This document shows, piece after piece, positions 8,761-18,186 of a DNA stretch of 32,954 bases. Numbering within the stretch: position 1 is the stretch's first letter; each line of letters starts with the position of its first letter. The stretch spans positions 1-32,954 of the forward strand of contig JAMOOM010000171.1 of NCBI GenBank assembly GCA_027065515.1. Reading direction: 5' to 3'. The position numbers were made by a program, and so were the translations under genes. The notes under the pieces were generated by a model that saw nothing but the letters and a program-made list of their open reading frames with translations, was not told where the DNA came from and searched no databases. The DNA is from Campylobacterales bacterium. GTDB taxonomy: Bacteria; Campylobacterota; Campylobacteria; Campylobacterales; Hydrogenimonadaceae.

Positions 8761-11700
8761 TCAGGCCATCGAACCATCGCATTTGAGGCGATACAAAACG
8801 GAAAAGAGCAGCGGCACGAAATAGAGGTTCAAAACGGTAGCCCAGATGAGGCCAAATCCCAGCGTTACCGCCATCGGCTTCAGTATCAGCGCTTGACCGG
8901 AAGCGAAGAAGATAAGCGAAGAGAGCCCCAACACTGTCGTGAGCGACGTAAGAAGAATCGGGCGCAGGCGCAGCCTGGCTCTTTCGATCAGCTCGTCGGA
9001 TGTGCGTGCATGCTTTATGAAATCGAGCATAATCAATCCATCGTTGACTACGACACCGGCCAAACCTACGATACCGATGAGGCTTGGCATGGTCAGATGC
9101 AATCCCATGATCATATGCCCCACCAGTACACCAAAAATCGAAAGAGGAATCGTAGCAAGAGTGACAAGTGGCAACGCCACGGAATCGAACATCCACACGA
9201 GTGCAACGAAAATAAGAAAAATTGCCACTACCGCCGACTGAACGATTTCGCGCTTGACGGTGCGATTCTCTTTCTCTTCTCCTTTTATATCTATTTTCAC
9301 CCCGTTTTTTCGCACTTTTTCAAAAACCGGTGAGAGTCTTCTCATCACCTCCGAAGATGTAATTTTCCGTTTGTTCAATGTGGCATATACAGTCCTGATC
9401 CGCTTTCCGTCACTTTTGAAGATTTTGGCGAAACTTTTTTTACGCTGCATATCTGCGATTTCGCGCAAAAGCACCCATTGGTTCCGATTAGGCACCTGAA
9501 GCTCAAAGTCGAAGAAGCGGGCAAGTTCATCTTTTTTCAGATCCTGAAGACGTATGCGCACCAGACCCTCATCGTTGAACATCTTTGCATATTCGCCTTT
9601 CAGGAAAAAAGGCTGCAGAGCCCTTGTAAGCATACCTTCGGTAAAACCGAGATCCTGGCCATAACGGTTGATCCGTAGTTTCAGCTCGTCTTCGCCGGCT
9701 TTGGCGTCATCGGTAACGTTTGAAACACCCGGCATATCAAAGAGTGCGCGCTCGATCTCTTTTAGTGCTGCAAGCACCCTCTTCTCATCTCCACCGAAAG
9801 ATATTTCCACATCGCTTTTTACGATACCCGCTTGCGGAACGATGACATTCAGCTCTTTGAAAAGCGGCCCGTATGCATCCTTTTTCTCTTTGAGAGGGGC
9901 GATGATCTTTTTGATCTCTTCGGCGATCTGCTGAGCCGAGTGGCGTCTTATCATATCCCGACTATCATATTCCGGACTCAGGTACGGATTTAGATATTTA
10001 TCGAAAAAGTTTTGCGGTACCGGCTCGTGAAGATTTACGAAAATATGGAAGAGATTGTCCGCGTTCTCCCCTACATTGTTGCTGTCGACTTTCAGCCCGA
10101 TAACCGTGGTGACCGAGGAGACATCCTCTTTGGATAGATTTTTCAAAAGCGAAGCTTCAAGCTGCGATACGATCTTTTCGTTGTCTTGAAGATCGTTGTT
10201 GATATCCACTTCTCCATTGACATATATCTGTGTCGTATCGAAATCCGGAAATAGCTGAAATTTACTCTCTTTGGCCAGTATCCACGTCCCTATTGCGATC
10301 AAAAGCACCATCGAAGGCAGCGCGATCGCTTTATGGCGTATCAGCGGTCCAAGTATGGCTTGGTATATGCGGTAGTTTCTATCCCAAAATCGATGAGTGA
10401 ATCCCAGCTCTTTCGTGGGCCTCAATATATCTTTTGCATGAAGCGGAAGAAAATAGAAAGCCTCAAACAGTGAGCTCAAAAGCAAGATCGTGATCATCAC
10501 CGGCAACACTTTGATAAATTCTCCAAGCTTTCCGGTAAGCATCAAAAGTGGCAGGAATGCAAAAACGGTCGTCATCGTCGCAGTCAACACCGCAGGAAAC
10601 ATCTCTACCGATCCTTTGATAGCCGCCTCTTTGGGCGATACCCCCTCCTCGATATAGCGATAGATGTTTTCAGCCACGACAATCGCCTCGTCCACCAGCA
10701 TACCCAAAGCGATCAGCGCCCCAAGAAGCGTTAGCATATTGAGGCTGTAGCCCAGAATTTCGGATGCTATTAGTCCTATCATAAAACTGACCGGTATGCC
10801 TATGGCCACCACGAGAGCGATCCGCGCATTCACGAACAGAAGCATCGAAAGAAAAACGAGCCCCAGACCGAATATGATGTTGGAAACGACGGTGTTGAGA
10901 CGGTTTTTGATCCAGACGGAGGTATCGGTATAGACATCGAATGTAAAGTCGGGGTAACGTTTCTTGTAAGTCTCCAGCATCGAGCGTATCTGCCTCGAAA
11001 GAGCGATAGCGTTGCCCTGTTCCGATTTGCTGACGGAGATGGAGACGTTTTTCGTGCCGTTGAAGTGCGATATCTCCTTTGGATCGCTGAGAGTGAAACT
11101 CACTTTTGCCACATCTTTTAGATAGAAACGCTTACCTTCGGCATGAAGTATCGTATTCTCCAAAGCGGCCTCCGTTTTTTCCCCGTTGATCGTACTGATA
11201 AAAAGATGCGTACCGCGCTGCTTCACCGAGCCGATAGGATAGATCGACGCCAGCTCTCTCACCGCAGCCACCACTGGGTCGTAGTGCAGTCCCAGCGCCT
11301 TGATTTTGGCACTTTCAAGCTCGATATCCAGCTCATCGTCGGCATCGCCATAGATGATTATGTCGCTGAGATCCTTGAAATTGGCAAGATCGCTCTTGAT
11401 TTCATCAGCCACTTCAAGAAGCTCTTTTTTGGGCTTGTTGGCAGCCACGGCGATCAGCACGAGAGGGAAATTGCGCTTGGCTATCCTGGCAACCGGCTCG
11501 TCCATATCCGCAGGCAGGTCGCGCCTGATATTGGCTATCACATCTTTTGCATCACTAAGAGCCATATCCGGATCGTTGCCGGGTTTGATATCGGCGCCTA
11601 TCATGAAATCGCCATTTTTTATCACGGATTCGATCGTACCGATCTCGCTTAGATTTTTGAGTCCGTCTTCGATCGAGTGGACCGCCATCTTGTCGAGCAG

Positions 11701-11877
11701 ATCCGAACTGGCTCCCGCATAGTGCCCGGTGATCGTGATACGGTCGAGATTGCTCGGAGGAAATATCTCTTTTGGTATATTGATATAGGCAAAAACCGAA
11801 AGCAGCATAAGAAATATCAAAAATATATGATTCAGGATCGGCTTTTCGATTGCAAAACGTATGAATTTTTCGACCAT
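8761..11877 (-). CDS. RND-family efflux transporter permease (AcrB-like)
   Basis: 1038 aa; FIRFAIEKPILNHIFLIFLMLLSVFAYINIPKEIFP N-terminus; LLGALIALGMLVDEAIVVAENIYRYIEEG (TM4 region); GIVGLAGVVVNDGLIMLDF (TM10 region). Confidence 0.93.
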   Translation of the reverse strand: MVEKFIRFAIEKPILNHIFLIFLMLLSVFAYINIPKEIFPPSNLDRITITGHYAGASSDLLDKMAVHSIEDGLKNLSEIGTIESVIKNGDFMIGADIKPGNDPDMALSDAKDVIANIRRDLPADMDEPVARIAKRNFPLVLIAVAANKPKKELLEVADEIKSDLANFKDLSDIIIYGDADDELDIELESAKIKALGLHYDPVVAAVRELASIYPIGSVKQRGTHLFISTINGEKTEAALENTILHAEGKRFYLKDVAKVSFTLSDPKEISHFNGTKNVSISVSKSEQGNAIALSRQIRSMLETYKKRYPDFTFDVYTDTSVWIKNRLNTVVSNIIFGLGLVFLSMLLFVNARIALVVAIGIPVSFMIGLIASEILGYSLNMLTLLGALIALGMLVDEAIVVAENIYRYIEEGVSPKEAAIKGSVEMFPAVLTATMTTVFAFLPLLMLTGKLGEFIKVLPVMITILLLSSLFEAFYFLPLHAKDILRPTKELGFTHRFWDRNYRIYQAILGPLIRHKAIALPSMVLLIAIGTWILAKESKFQLFPDFDTTQIYVNGEVDINNDLQDNEKIVSQLEASLLKNLSKEDVSSVTTVIGLKVDSNNVGENADNLFHIFVNLHEPVPQNFFDKYLNPYLSPEYDSRDMIRRHSAQQIAEEIKKIIAPLKEKKDAYGPLFKELNVIVPQAGIVKSDVEISFGGDEKRVLAALKEIERALFDMPGVSNVTDDAKAGEDELKLRINRYGQDLGFTEGMLTRALQPFFLKGEYAKMFNDEGLVRIRLQDLKKDELARFFDFELQVPNRNQWVLLREIADMQRKKSFAKIFKSDGKRIRTVYATLNKRKITSSEVMRRLSPVFEKVRKNGVKIDIKGEEKENRTVKREIVQSAVVAIFLIFVALVWMFDSVALPLVTLATIPLSIFGVLVGHMIMGLHLTMPSLIGIVGLAGVVVNDGLIMLDFIKHARTSDELIERARLRLRPILLTSLTTVLGLSSLIFFASGQALILKPMAVTLGFGLIWATVLNLYFVPLLFSVLYRLKCDGSMA

Positions 11878-11888
11878 TTACATCATCT

Positions 11889-12170
11889 TTAAAAAAGAGT
11901 ATCTAAAATCTGGTTTTTCACTTTCATCCCCTCTACTTTGCGGCTTAAAAGCTTATGCTCCTCCAGAAGAGCTCCATATTGGGTCTCGAGTCGATCGATG
12001 GCGCGGCTTTGATAGTAGATGCTGTTGCGCAGATAGATTTTTGGCAGCAGGATCATCAAAGCGATAAATACGGAGATGACGACCATCACCAGAAACTGCC
12101 AATCCGCCGTCGGGTCACTCAGTGCTTCGTCGATATTTTCGGCAAGCTCTCTTTTTTCTTTGCTATTCAT
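11889..12170 (-). CDS. Small bitopic coiled-coil protein, FtsL-like candidate
   Basis: 93 aa: short cytoplasmic N-terminus, one TM (FLVMVVISVFIALMILLP), then coiled-coil-like region (AIDRLETQYGALLEEHKLLSRKVEGMK); immediately downstream of and overlapping rsmH, the usual ftsL position. Confidence 0.6.
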   Translation of the reverse strand: MNSKEKRELAENIDEALSDPTADWQFLVMVVISVFIALMILLPKIYLRNSIYYQSRAIDRLETQYGALLEEHKLLSRKVEGMKVKNQILDTLF

Positions 12171-13095
12171 CGAAAAACCCGAAGCATCGAAGTTTTGCGC
12201 TTCGGCTGCGCGGATTTTGCCTTATCTCTTCAGCGGTGGCCGCAATCGGTTTGCGACTGAATGGTTTTCCGATCGCATGGTCGTTGCCGCATGTGCACCG
12301 AAAAGCTTCAGCAGGACAGATACAAGCCGTACTCCACTTTTTGAACCGCTGCTTGACGAGTCTGTCTTCAAGTGAATGAAAAGTTATAAGCCCCACAACG
12401 GCGCCTTTCGGGGGATTCTTCTCCAGCGAATCCAAAAGCCGCTCGATCTCTCCCAATTCGTCGTTTACAGCGATGCGGATGGCCTGAAAGAGTGCGGTGG
12501 CTGGATTTGTCCTGCCCCGCTTCGGCAACACTCCGCCCAGTATTTCCGATAGCTCCATACCGCTTTCGATCGGCTTTTTCGAACGTGCCTCGACTACCGC
12601 ACGCGCCGCTTTTCGCCACGATCTCTCTTCGGCATACTCTCTGAAAATTCTCTCGAGCTCCTCTTGCGGCCAGCCGTTGACCACATCGTATGCGCTCAAC
12701 CCGGCTTCGGGATCCATTCTCATATCGAGATTTTCAGACAGAAAACTAAAACCGCGCCTCTTCTCGTCCAGCTGCAAAGAAGATACGCCAAAATCGGCCA
12801 AAATCCCACACACGGGAAGGTTTAAAAGCTGGGGTAAAAGCTCTGAAAAGCGCCCTTTTTTGGCTTCGAAACGATCCGAAAAAGGAGCCAGCCGCTTTGT
12901 GGCGAAATCGATCGCTTCAGGATCCTGATCGATACCTATCAGGCGAATACCGGGAAATTTTTTCAAAATCGCTTCGCTGTGCCCTCCGTAACCGAGCGTA
13001 CAGTCTATAAATACCCCCTCGCTGGGCATCGCCTCGAAACATCGCAACACTTCGTTTAAAAGTACAGGAATATGGGGAATTTTTTCAGATGTCAT
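12163..13095 (-). CDS. rsmH: 16S rRNA (cytosine(1402)-N(4))-methyltransferase
   Basis: HIPVLLNEVLRCF, FIDCTLGYGGHSEAIL, GILADFGVSSLQLDEKRRGFSF, RTNPATALFQAIRIAVNDEL, FHSLEDRLVK. Confidence 0.96.
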   Translation of the reverse strand: MTSEKIPHIPVLLNEVLRCFEAMPSEGVFIDCTLGYGGHSEAILKKFPGIRLIGIDQDPEAIDFATKRLAPFSDRFEAKKGRFSELLPQLLNLPVCGILADFGVSSLQLDEKRRGFSFLSENLDMRMDPEAGLSAYDVVNGWPQEELERIFREYAEERSWRKAARAVVEARSKKPIESGMELSEILGGVLPKRGRTNPATALFQAIRIAVNDELGEIERLLDSLEKNPPKGAVVGLITFHSLEDRLVKQRFKKWSTACICPAEAFRCTCGNDHAIGKPFSRKPIAATAEEIRQNPRSRSAKLRCFGFFDE

Positions 13096-13835
13096 AACGT
13101 ACCGTTTTTATCGCGATTATACACCAATTCTCTCAATCTAAGTGCATTTTGCACGGCAAATCCTCCAAAATCGTTGTTGAAATAGACAAAAATCTCTTTC
13201 ATATCTTTTGCCGCGGAAACGATTCTGTCAGCCCACATCTCAAGCGTGCCATCGTCGTAGCTGCCTCCATACCGTCCGGTGGGACCGTGAAAGCGGATGT
13301 AGCCAAAATCGGCCGTCAGGACGAATGGAGTCGTCCGTTTTTCAAAATCGTTGATACACATCGCCACATTGTAGCTTTTAAGAAGATTGAAAACATCGTC
13401 GTTCATCCAGCTTTCGTGGCGAAACTCTATCGTATGACGCCAGCTGCGAGGCAATATCTCTAGAAACTCCTTCAAAAGATCCATATCCAGATGCAAGGAT
13501 GGAGGAAGCTGGAAAAGGATCGAGGCGGTCTTTTGCTTCAATGGCTTGATCAGATGAAGGTACCGGATCAGATCCTCTTTGGTCTCTTTGAGCTTTCGAT
13601 AATGGGTGATACCCCGATATGCCTTGAGGGCGAAAAGAAAATTTTCAGGAGCCATCTGCGCCCAATGTTCAGTGGTTTTAAGCCTTGGAAGATGATAGAA
13701 TGTGCTATTTAGCTCGACGGTATCGAACATCTTCATGTAATATTCGAAAAAATGGCTTTTGGGAAGATCCTGAGGATACAAAACACCCCGCCAATGCTCG
13801 TAATAAAAGCCCGATGTTCCAATATGAATACTCAT
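13092..13835 (-). CDS. DUF72 family protein
   Basis: MSIHIGTSGFYYEHWRGVLYPQDLPKSHFFEYYMKMFDTVELNSTFYHLP...YVYFNNDFGGFAVQNALRLREL-type DUF72 pattern; the track start (14057) is over-extended into bioA. Confidence 0.9.
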   Translation of the reverse strand: MSIHIGTSGFYYEHWRGVLYPQDLPKSHFFEYYMKMFDTVELNSTFYHLPRLKTTEHWAQMAPENFLFALKAYRGITHYRKLKETKEDLIRYLHLIKPLKQKTASILFQLPPSLHLDMDLLKEFLEILPRSWRHTIEFRHESWMNDDVFNLLKSYNVAMCINDFEKRTTPFVLTADFGYIRFHGPTGRYGGSYDDGTLEMWADRIVSAAKDMKEIFVYFNNDFGGFAVQNALRLRELVYNRDKNGTL

Positions 13836-15127
13836 AACGATTTTACCGCCTCGTATGCCGTCTCTATCAACTGTTTCATCTCTTCGTACGAAATGATATA
13901 AGGCGGCATGAAGTAGAGTACCGATCCTAGAGGGCGAACGAATACGCCACGTTTCAGGCAGTATTGGAAAATTTCGAGATTGACGCGATCTTTGGGTGCG
14001 AATCCTTCGAGCTCCACAGCTGCGATCATACCTGTTTGCCGAACCTCTTTTACGCAAGAAAGAGTCTCGAAAGGTTTTATCATCTCATGCATCCATTCCG
14101 CCTTTTCACGGTTGGAGACTATCACGTCATCTCTCTCGAAAATGTCCAGCACCGCATTGGCGCAACTGCATCCAAGTGGATTTCCGGTATAGCTGTGCGA
14201 ATGTAAAAAAGCTTTGTATTCGAGATAGTCGCAGTAGAATCTTTTATACATTTCATCCGTGGTCACAACCACCGCAAGCGGCATATAGCCACCTGTAAGG
14301 CCTTTTGAGAGACATAGAAAATCTGGTGATACACCCGCCTGTTCGCATGCAAACATCGTCCCCGTCCTACCAAAGCCAACCGCTATTTCATCCGCTATCA
14401 GATGGATATCGTACCTTTTGCACAGCTCCCTTGCCCGTACAAGATAGTGAGGATGGTACATATGCATCGAGCCCGCACACTGCACCAGCGGCTCGACGAT
14501 CAACGCCGAAATCCGAGTGGAGAGGGTTTTCAAAATATTCTCAAGCTGCTCGGCAGCCTCCTCGGCCGCCTCGTATGTTCTATCTTTCGGCACAGGCGTC
14601 TGCACGGATCGTATCAGTATCTGCTCGTACGTTTTCTTGTAAAGCTCCACATCTCCGACCGAAAGTGCGCCGATAGTCTCTCCGTGATAGCTGTTGGTCA
14701 ACGAGAGAAAAAGCGGACGATCCTTCCCGTTGTTGAGGTGGGCATGGTAGCTCATTTTCAGTGCGACCTCCACGGCACTGGATCCATTGTCCGCAAAAAA
14801 TACCTTGTTTAGATCGCCGGGGACTATTTCACAAAGCCTCTCGGCGAGCGTTACGGCAGGCTCATGGGTGAAACCTGCCAGAAGCACATGCTCGAGAGTC
14901 GATGCCTGCTCGGCGAGCTTGGCGCTTATATAGGGGTTGGCATGGCCGAATAGATTGACCCACCAGCTGCTGATGCCGTCGATATACCTGTTTCCTTCGA
15001 AATCTTCGAGCCAAACTCCTTCGGCCCGCTTCACAGGAACCAAAGGCAGTGATTCATGGTCCTTCATCTGTGTACACGGGTGCCAGATATGAGCCAGATC
15101 ACGCTGGATCATTTCGCTGTTTTTCAT
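13832..15127 (-). CDS. bioA: Adenosylmethionine-8-amino-7-oxononanoate aminotransferase
   Basis: HIWHPCTQMKDHE...GISSWWVNLFGHANPYI...LTNSYHGETIGALSVG...DEIAVGFGRTGTMFACEQAGVSPDFLCLSKGLTGGYMPLAVVVTT; PLP-binding Lys motif present. Confidence 0.95.
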   Translation of the reverse strand: MKNSEMIQRDLAHIWHPCTQMKDHESLPLVPVKRAEGVWLEDFEGNRYIDGISSWWVNLFGHANPYISAKLAEQASTLEHVLLAGFTHEPAVTLAERLCEIVPGDLNKVFFADNGSSAVEVALKMSYHAHLNNGKDRPLFLSLTNSYHGETIGALSVGDVELYKKTYEQILIRSVQTPVPKDRTYEAAEEAAEQLENILKTLSTRISALIVEPLVQCAGSMHMYHPHYLVRARELCKRYDIHLIADEIAVGFGRTGTMFACEQAGVSPDFLCLSKGLTGGYMPLAVVVTTDEMYKRFYCDYLEYKAFLHSHSYTGNPLGCSCANAVLDIFERDDVIVSNREKAEWMHEMIKPFETLSCVKEVRQTGMIAAVELEGFAPKDRVNLEIFQYCLKRGVFVRPLGSVLYFMPPYIISYEEMKQLIETAYEAVKSL

Positions 15128-15145
15128 TCAAAATCCTTATTTTTC

Positions 15146-15160
15146 TGACAACATTTGTCA
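15146..15160. promoter_or_regulatory. Inverted repeat TGACAA-cat-TTGTCA, candidate operator half of a tandem pair
   Basis: Perfect 6-bp arms with 3-bp spacer in the bioA/ppiD divergent intergenic region. Confidence 0.5.
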
Positions 15161-15165
15161 ATTTT

Positions 15166-15180
15166 TGGACAGTTTGTCCA
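15166..15180. promoter_or_regulatory. Inverted repeat TGGACA-gtt-TGTCCA, second member of the tandem pair
   Basis: Perfect 6-bp arms with 3-bp spacer; centre 20 bp from the first palindrome (15153 vs 15173). Confidence 0.5.
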
Positions 15181-15323
15181 TATCGCATACAAATTGCGGT
15201 AATTCCGCGCATAGGCACCATAATTTAAACAGGGATTAATTTCATATTCAATAAAATCTGTACAACAAAATTATATCGTATCGGGCATATCTCCGTTACC
15301 CAAATTCTTTCTTAAGGCCTCTT

Positions 15324-16796
15324 ATGATTACCTGGATGCAAAAACACAGAAAATATCTTGTCATCACGATCTGGATCAGCACGATCGCATTCGTGGGTGC
15401 AGGATTTGTCGGCTGGGGCACATACCAGTACGGCAGCAAAAGCAAAAACGTCGCCAAAGTGGGTGATGTTCCTGTCACCTATGCCGCTTTCGAAAGCGCT
15501 TATGGCAATCTTTATCAGCAATACAACCAAGCGATGGGTGGCAGGCTCGATGAAGCGACGGCCAAACGCATGGGGCTTAAAAAGAGGGTTCTTCAATCTC
15601 TTGTCTATCAGGCGCTGATAAAGAATTTTGCCAAAGAGCACGGTATCATCGTAAGCGACGAAGAGGTTCAAAAGGAGATCGTTTCCATTCCGGCTTTTCA
15701 AAAAAACGGCCATTTCGACAAATCCACATATCTCGCGACACTTAAAAACATGCGCACAAAACCAAAGATATTCGAGTCGAGCATCAAAGATGAGCTCCTC
15801 ATAAAAAAGACCCTCAGACTCCTCACTCCCGGTGTCGCTCCGCTTGAACTGGAAGCGTTCGGCGCTGCACTCTTCATGGCGGACAAACTTCGTTACAAAG
15901 TCTTTACATCCGATCAGATAAAAGTCACGGTGGACGAGAAAGAGCTCAAGTCGTGGTGGGAAAAACACAAAAGCGACTATATGACACCCAAACGCTACAA
16001 ACTGGCCATTACATGGATTGCTCCAAAAAACGAATCGATCGACGACAAAGAGATAGAAGAGTACTACAAATCGCACCGTACCGAATTTACAGACAAAGAG
16101 GGCAAAATTCTTCCACTCGAAAAGGTTCGCGACCTCGTAGCCAAAAAAGTAGCCCTCAAGCATACGAAGAAAGAGGCGGAGCTCGCCTATATCGCTCTCA
16201 AAAAAGGAAAAGCGTCTCCACAGGAGACGATCGTCGCAGATGCCGGCGACAGTCGCTTCTCTCCCGATATATGGAAAGCTATCGAAAGTGCTGCACCGGG
16301 AACGCTTCTCAAGCCGAAAGTGACAGGTGACAGATATGCAGTGATCCAGGTAGCAGAAATGATTCTTCCAAAGCCCAAAAGCTTCGAAGAAGCCTATAGC
16401 CAGGTCAAAGCCGACTACATATCCAAAAAAAGAGAAGAGCTTCTGCTGGCATTGGCGAAAAAAGCGAGCGACGATCTAAAAGATGCGAAGCTCTCGGACT
16501 ATGTGACAAGAGACGACGCCGACAAACTTCCACCACTTTCAAAAGATGAAGCTACGCGTTTTCTGCAACAGCTCTTCTCGTCAAAAAGCCAAAAAGGGGC
16601 GATACTGATCGGCAACAAAGCTGTCAGTTACGAAGTTGTGGAACAGAAGTTGCTTGATTCCGACAAGCTGACACAGTACAAAACGTTTATAGAGCAAAAT
16701 GCCAAAAAGATCAAATCGGATCTTCTGCAAAGCAGGCTGATCGAGAGATTGCAACAAAAATATCCGATAGAGATCTATATAAAGGAAACCGAGTGA
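15324..16796 (+). CDS. PpiD/SurA-like membrane-anchored periplasmic peptidyl-prolyl isomerase/chaperone
   Basis: N-terminal TM anchor (YLVITIWISTIAFVGAGFVGW), SurA_N-like segment (KVGDVPVTYAAFESAYGNLYQQYNQ...), rotamase-like region; upstream of ftsA as in other Campylobacterota. Confidence 0.85.
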   Translation: MITWMQKHRKYLVITIWISTIAFVGAGFVGWGTYQYGSKSKNVAKVGDVPVTYAAFESAYGNLYQQYNQAMGGRLDEATAKRMGLKKRVLQSLVYQALIKNFAKEHGIIVSDEEVQKEIVSIPAFQKNGHFDKSTYLATLKNMRTKPKIFESSIKDELLIKKTLRLLTPGVAPLELEAFGAALFMADKLRYKVFTSDQIKVTVDEKELKSWWEKHKSDYMTPKRYKLAITWIAPKNESIDDKEIEEYYKSHRTEFTDKEGKILPLEKVRDLVAKKVALKHTKKEAELAYIALKKGKASPQETIVADAGDSRFSPDIWKAIESAAPGTLLKPKVTGDRYAVIQVAEMILPKPKSFEEAYSQVKADYISKKREELLLALAKKASDDLKDAKLSDYVTRDDADKLPPLSKDEATRFLQQLFSSKSQKGAILIGNKAVSYEVVEQKLLDSDKLTQYKTFIEQNAKKIKSDLLQSRLIERLQQKYPIEIYIKETE

Positions 16797-18160
16797 GCAG
16801 ACCCCTCCTTGCGATAGACATCGGATCGAGCAAAATCAGTGTTGTCATCGCTGAACAAAAAGACGACACGATAAGCATTATCGGTTCCGGTGTCGCCAGG
16901 TCACAAGGTGTACGCAAAGGCACCATCACCAATATAGAGCTGACTTCACGCTCGATTCGTCAAGCTCTAAGCGACGCAAAGCGTGTCGCAGGCACCGCTT
17001 CCGCAAAAGCCATCATCTCGATCTCAGGCGCATATACCCGCTCCATAAACAGCTCCGGAATCGTAAATATCCCACAACAAGAGATTGGCATCAAAGAGAT
17101 AAACCGTGTCATGCAGACGGCTCTTTACAATGCCAACATCCCCAACGAATACGAAGTGCTGCATGTGTTGCCCTACAATTTCAAAGTTGACGAGCAGGAG
17201 TTCATCGAAGATCCATTCGGAATGAACGCAAGCAGGCTCGAGGTAGATACTCATATCATCACCACCCAAAAATCAAATCTAAGCAATCTTAAAAAAGCGG
17301 TAAAATCTGCGGGAGTAGATATAGAAAATGTCGTACTCGCTGGCTACGCATCCGCTATCTCCGTCCTCAACAGCGACGAAAAGGAGCTGGGTGTCTGTGT
17401 TATAGATATGGGGGCTTCTACATGTGAAATGGTGATACACTCCGGCAACTCTTTGAGATTCAATACATTTCTGGCAGTCGGATCCAACCATATCACGAAC
17501 GATCTATCGATGGCGCTGCACACCCCGCTCGGCGTGGCCGAAAAGATCAAACTCGAATATGGATCGCTAAAAACGCCTTCGAACGAGTTGATCGAAATCC
17601 CGATCATCGGAGATGAAACACAAAAGCATGAAATCTCTCTCGAGATCGTTTACAATGTAATTCAGGCGCGAGTGCAGGAGACACTGATGATTCTTGCCAA
17701 GGAGCTTGAAAAGAGCAATCTCAAAGAGCAGATCGGCGCCGGAATCGTACTGACAGGAGGCATGACCAAACTGGATGGCATCAGAGAGCTTGCAATGGCA
17801 ATTTTTGACAATATGCCCGTCAGAATAGCCAGACCCAGACAGCTTGAAGGTGATTTTGGACCGCTTAACGATCCGGCGTTCGCCACCGTTCTTGGACTTT
17901 TGGAATATGGGGCCGGAGCATATACCCAGTACGAAATCGATTCAAACAAAAAGATGCTCCACAAAAAAGAACCCATCGCAACCAACAAAGAGGAGCTAAG
18001 CGATATCTCGTTGTCTGCCAAACAAGAGGATCTCTCGGATAAAAAACTCCAAAACGGAGATATCAAACAGCGCCTGGCCCAAGTTGCTACACATGAAGAG
18101 GAAGAGAGCATTGGCCAGAAAATCAAAAAATTCTGGCACTGGATGACACAGATATTTTAA
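16793..18160 (+). CDS. ftsA: Cell division protein FtsA
   Basis: LLAIDIGSSKISVVIAEQ...VCVIDMGASTCEMVIHSG...GAGIVLTGGMTKLDGI; C-terminal amphipathic helix-like tail IGQKIKKFWHWMTQIF. Confidence 0.96.
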   Translation: MSRPLLAIDIGSSKISVVIAEQKDDTISIIGSGVARSQGVRKGTITNIELTSRSIRQALSDAKRVAGTASAKAIISISGAYTRSINSSGIVNIPQQEIGIKEINRVMQTALYNANIPNEYEVLHVLPYNFKVDEQEFIEDPFGMNASRLEVDTHIITTQKSNLSNLKKAVKSAGVDIENVVLAGYASAISVLNSDEKELGVCVIDMGASTCEMVIHSGNSLRFNTFLAVGSNHITNDLSMALHTPLGVAEKIKLEYGSLKTPSNELIEIPIIGDETQKHEISLEIVYNVIQARVQETLMILAKELEKSNLKEQIGAGIVLTGGMTKLDGIRELAMAIFDNMPVRIARPRQLEGDFGPLNDPAFATVLGLLEYGAGAYTQYEIDSNKKMLHKKEPIATNKEELSDISLSAKQEDLSDKKLQNGDIKQRLAQVATHEEEESIGQKIKKFWHWMTQIF

Positions 18161-18186
18161 TACCTATTTCAAGAGAGGAGTACAAA

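Noticed and set aside
15156-15161. Consensus-like TTGACA -35 box on the minus strand upstream of bioA
   Set aside because: With a normal 17-nt spacer the -10 would fall on the ribosome-binding site, so it is not a plausible bioA promoter; it arises from the palindrome arm.
15312-16163. 283-aa minus-strand ORF antisense to ppiD
   Set aside because: Fully antisense to a well-supported CDS; Phe/Val/Cys-rich composition is typical of the reverse complement of a Lys/Glu-rich gene.
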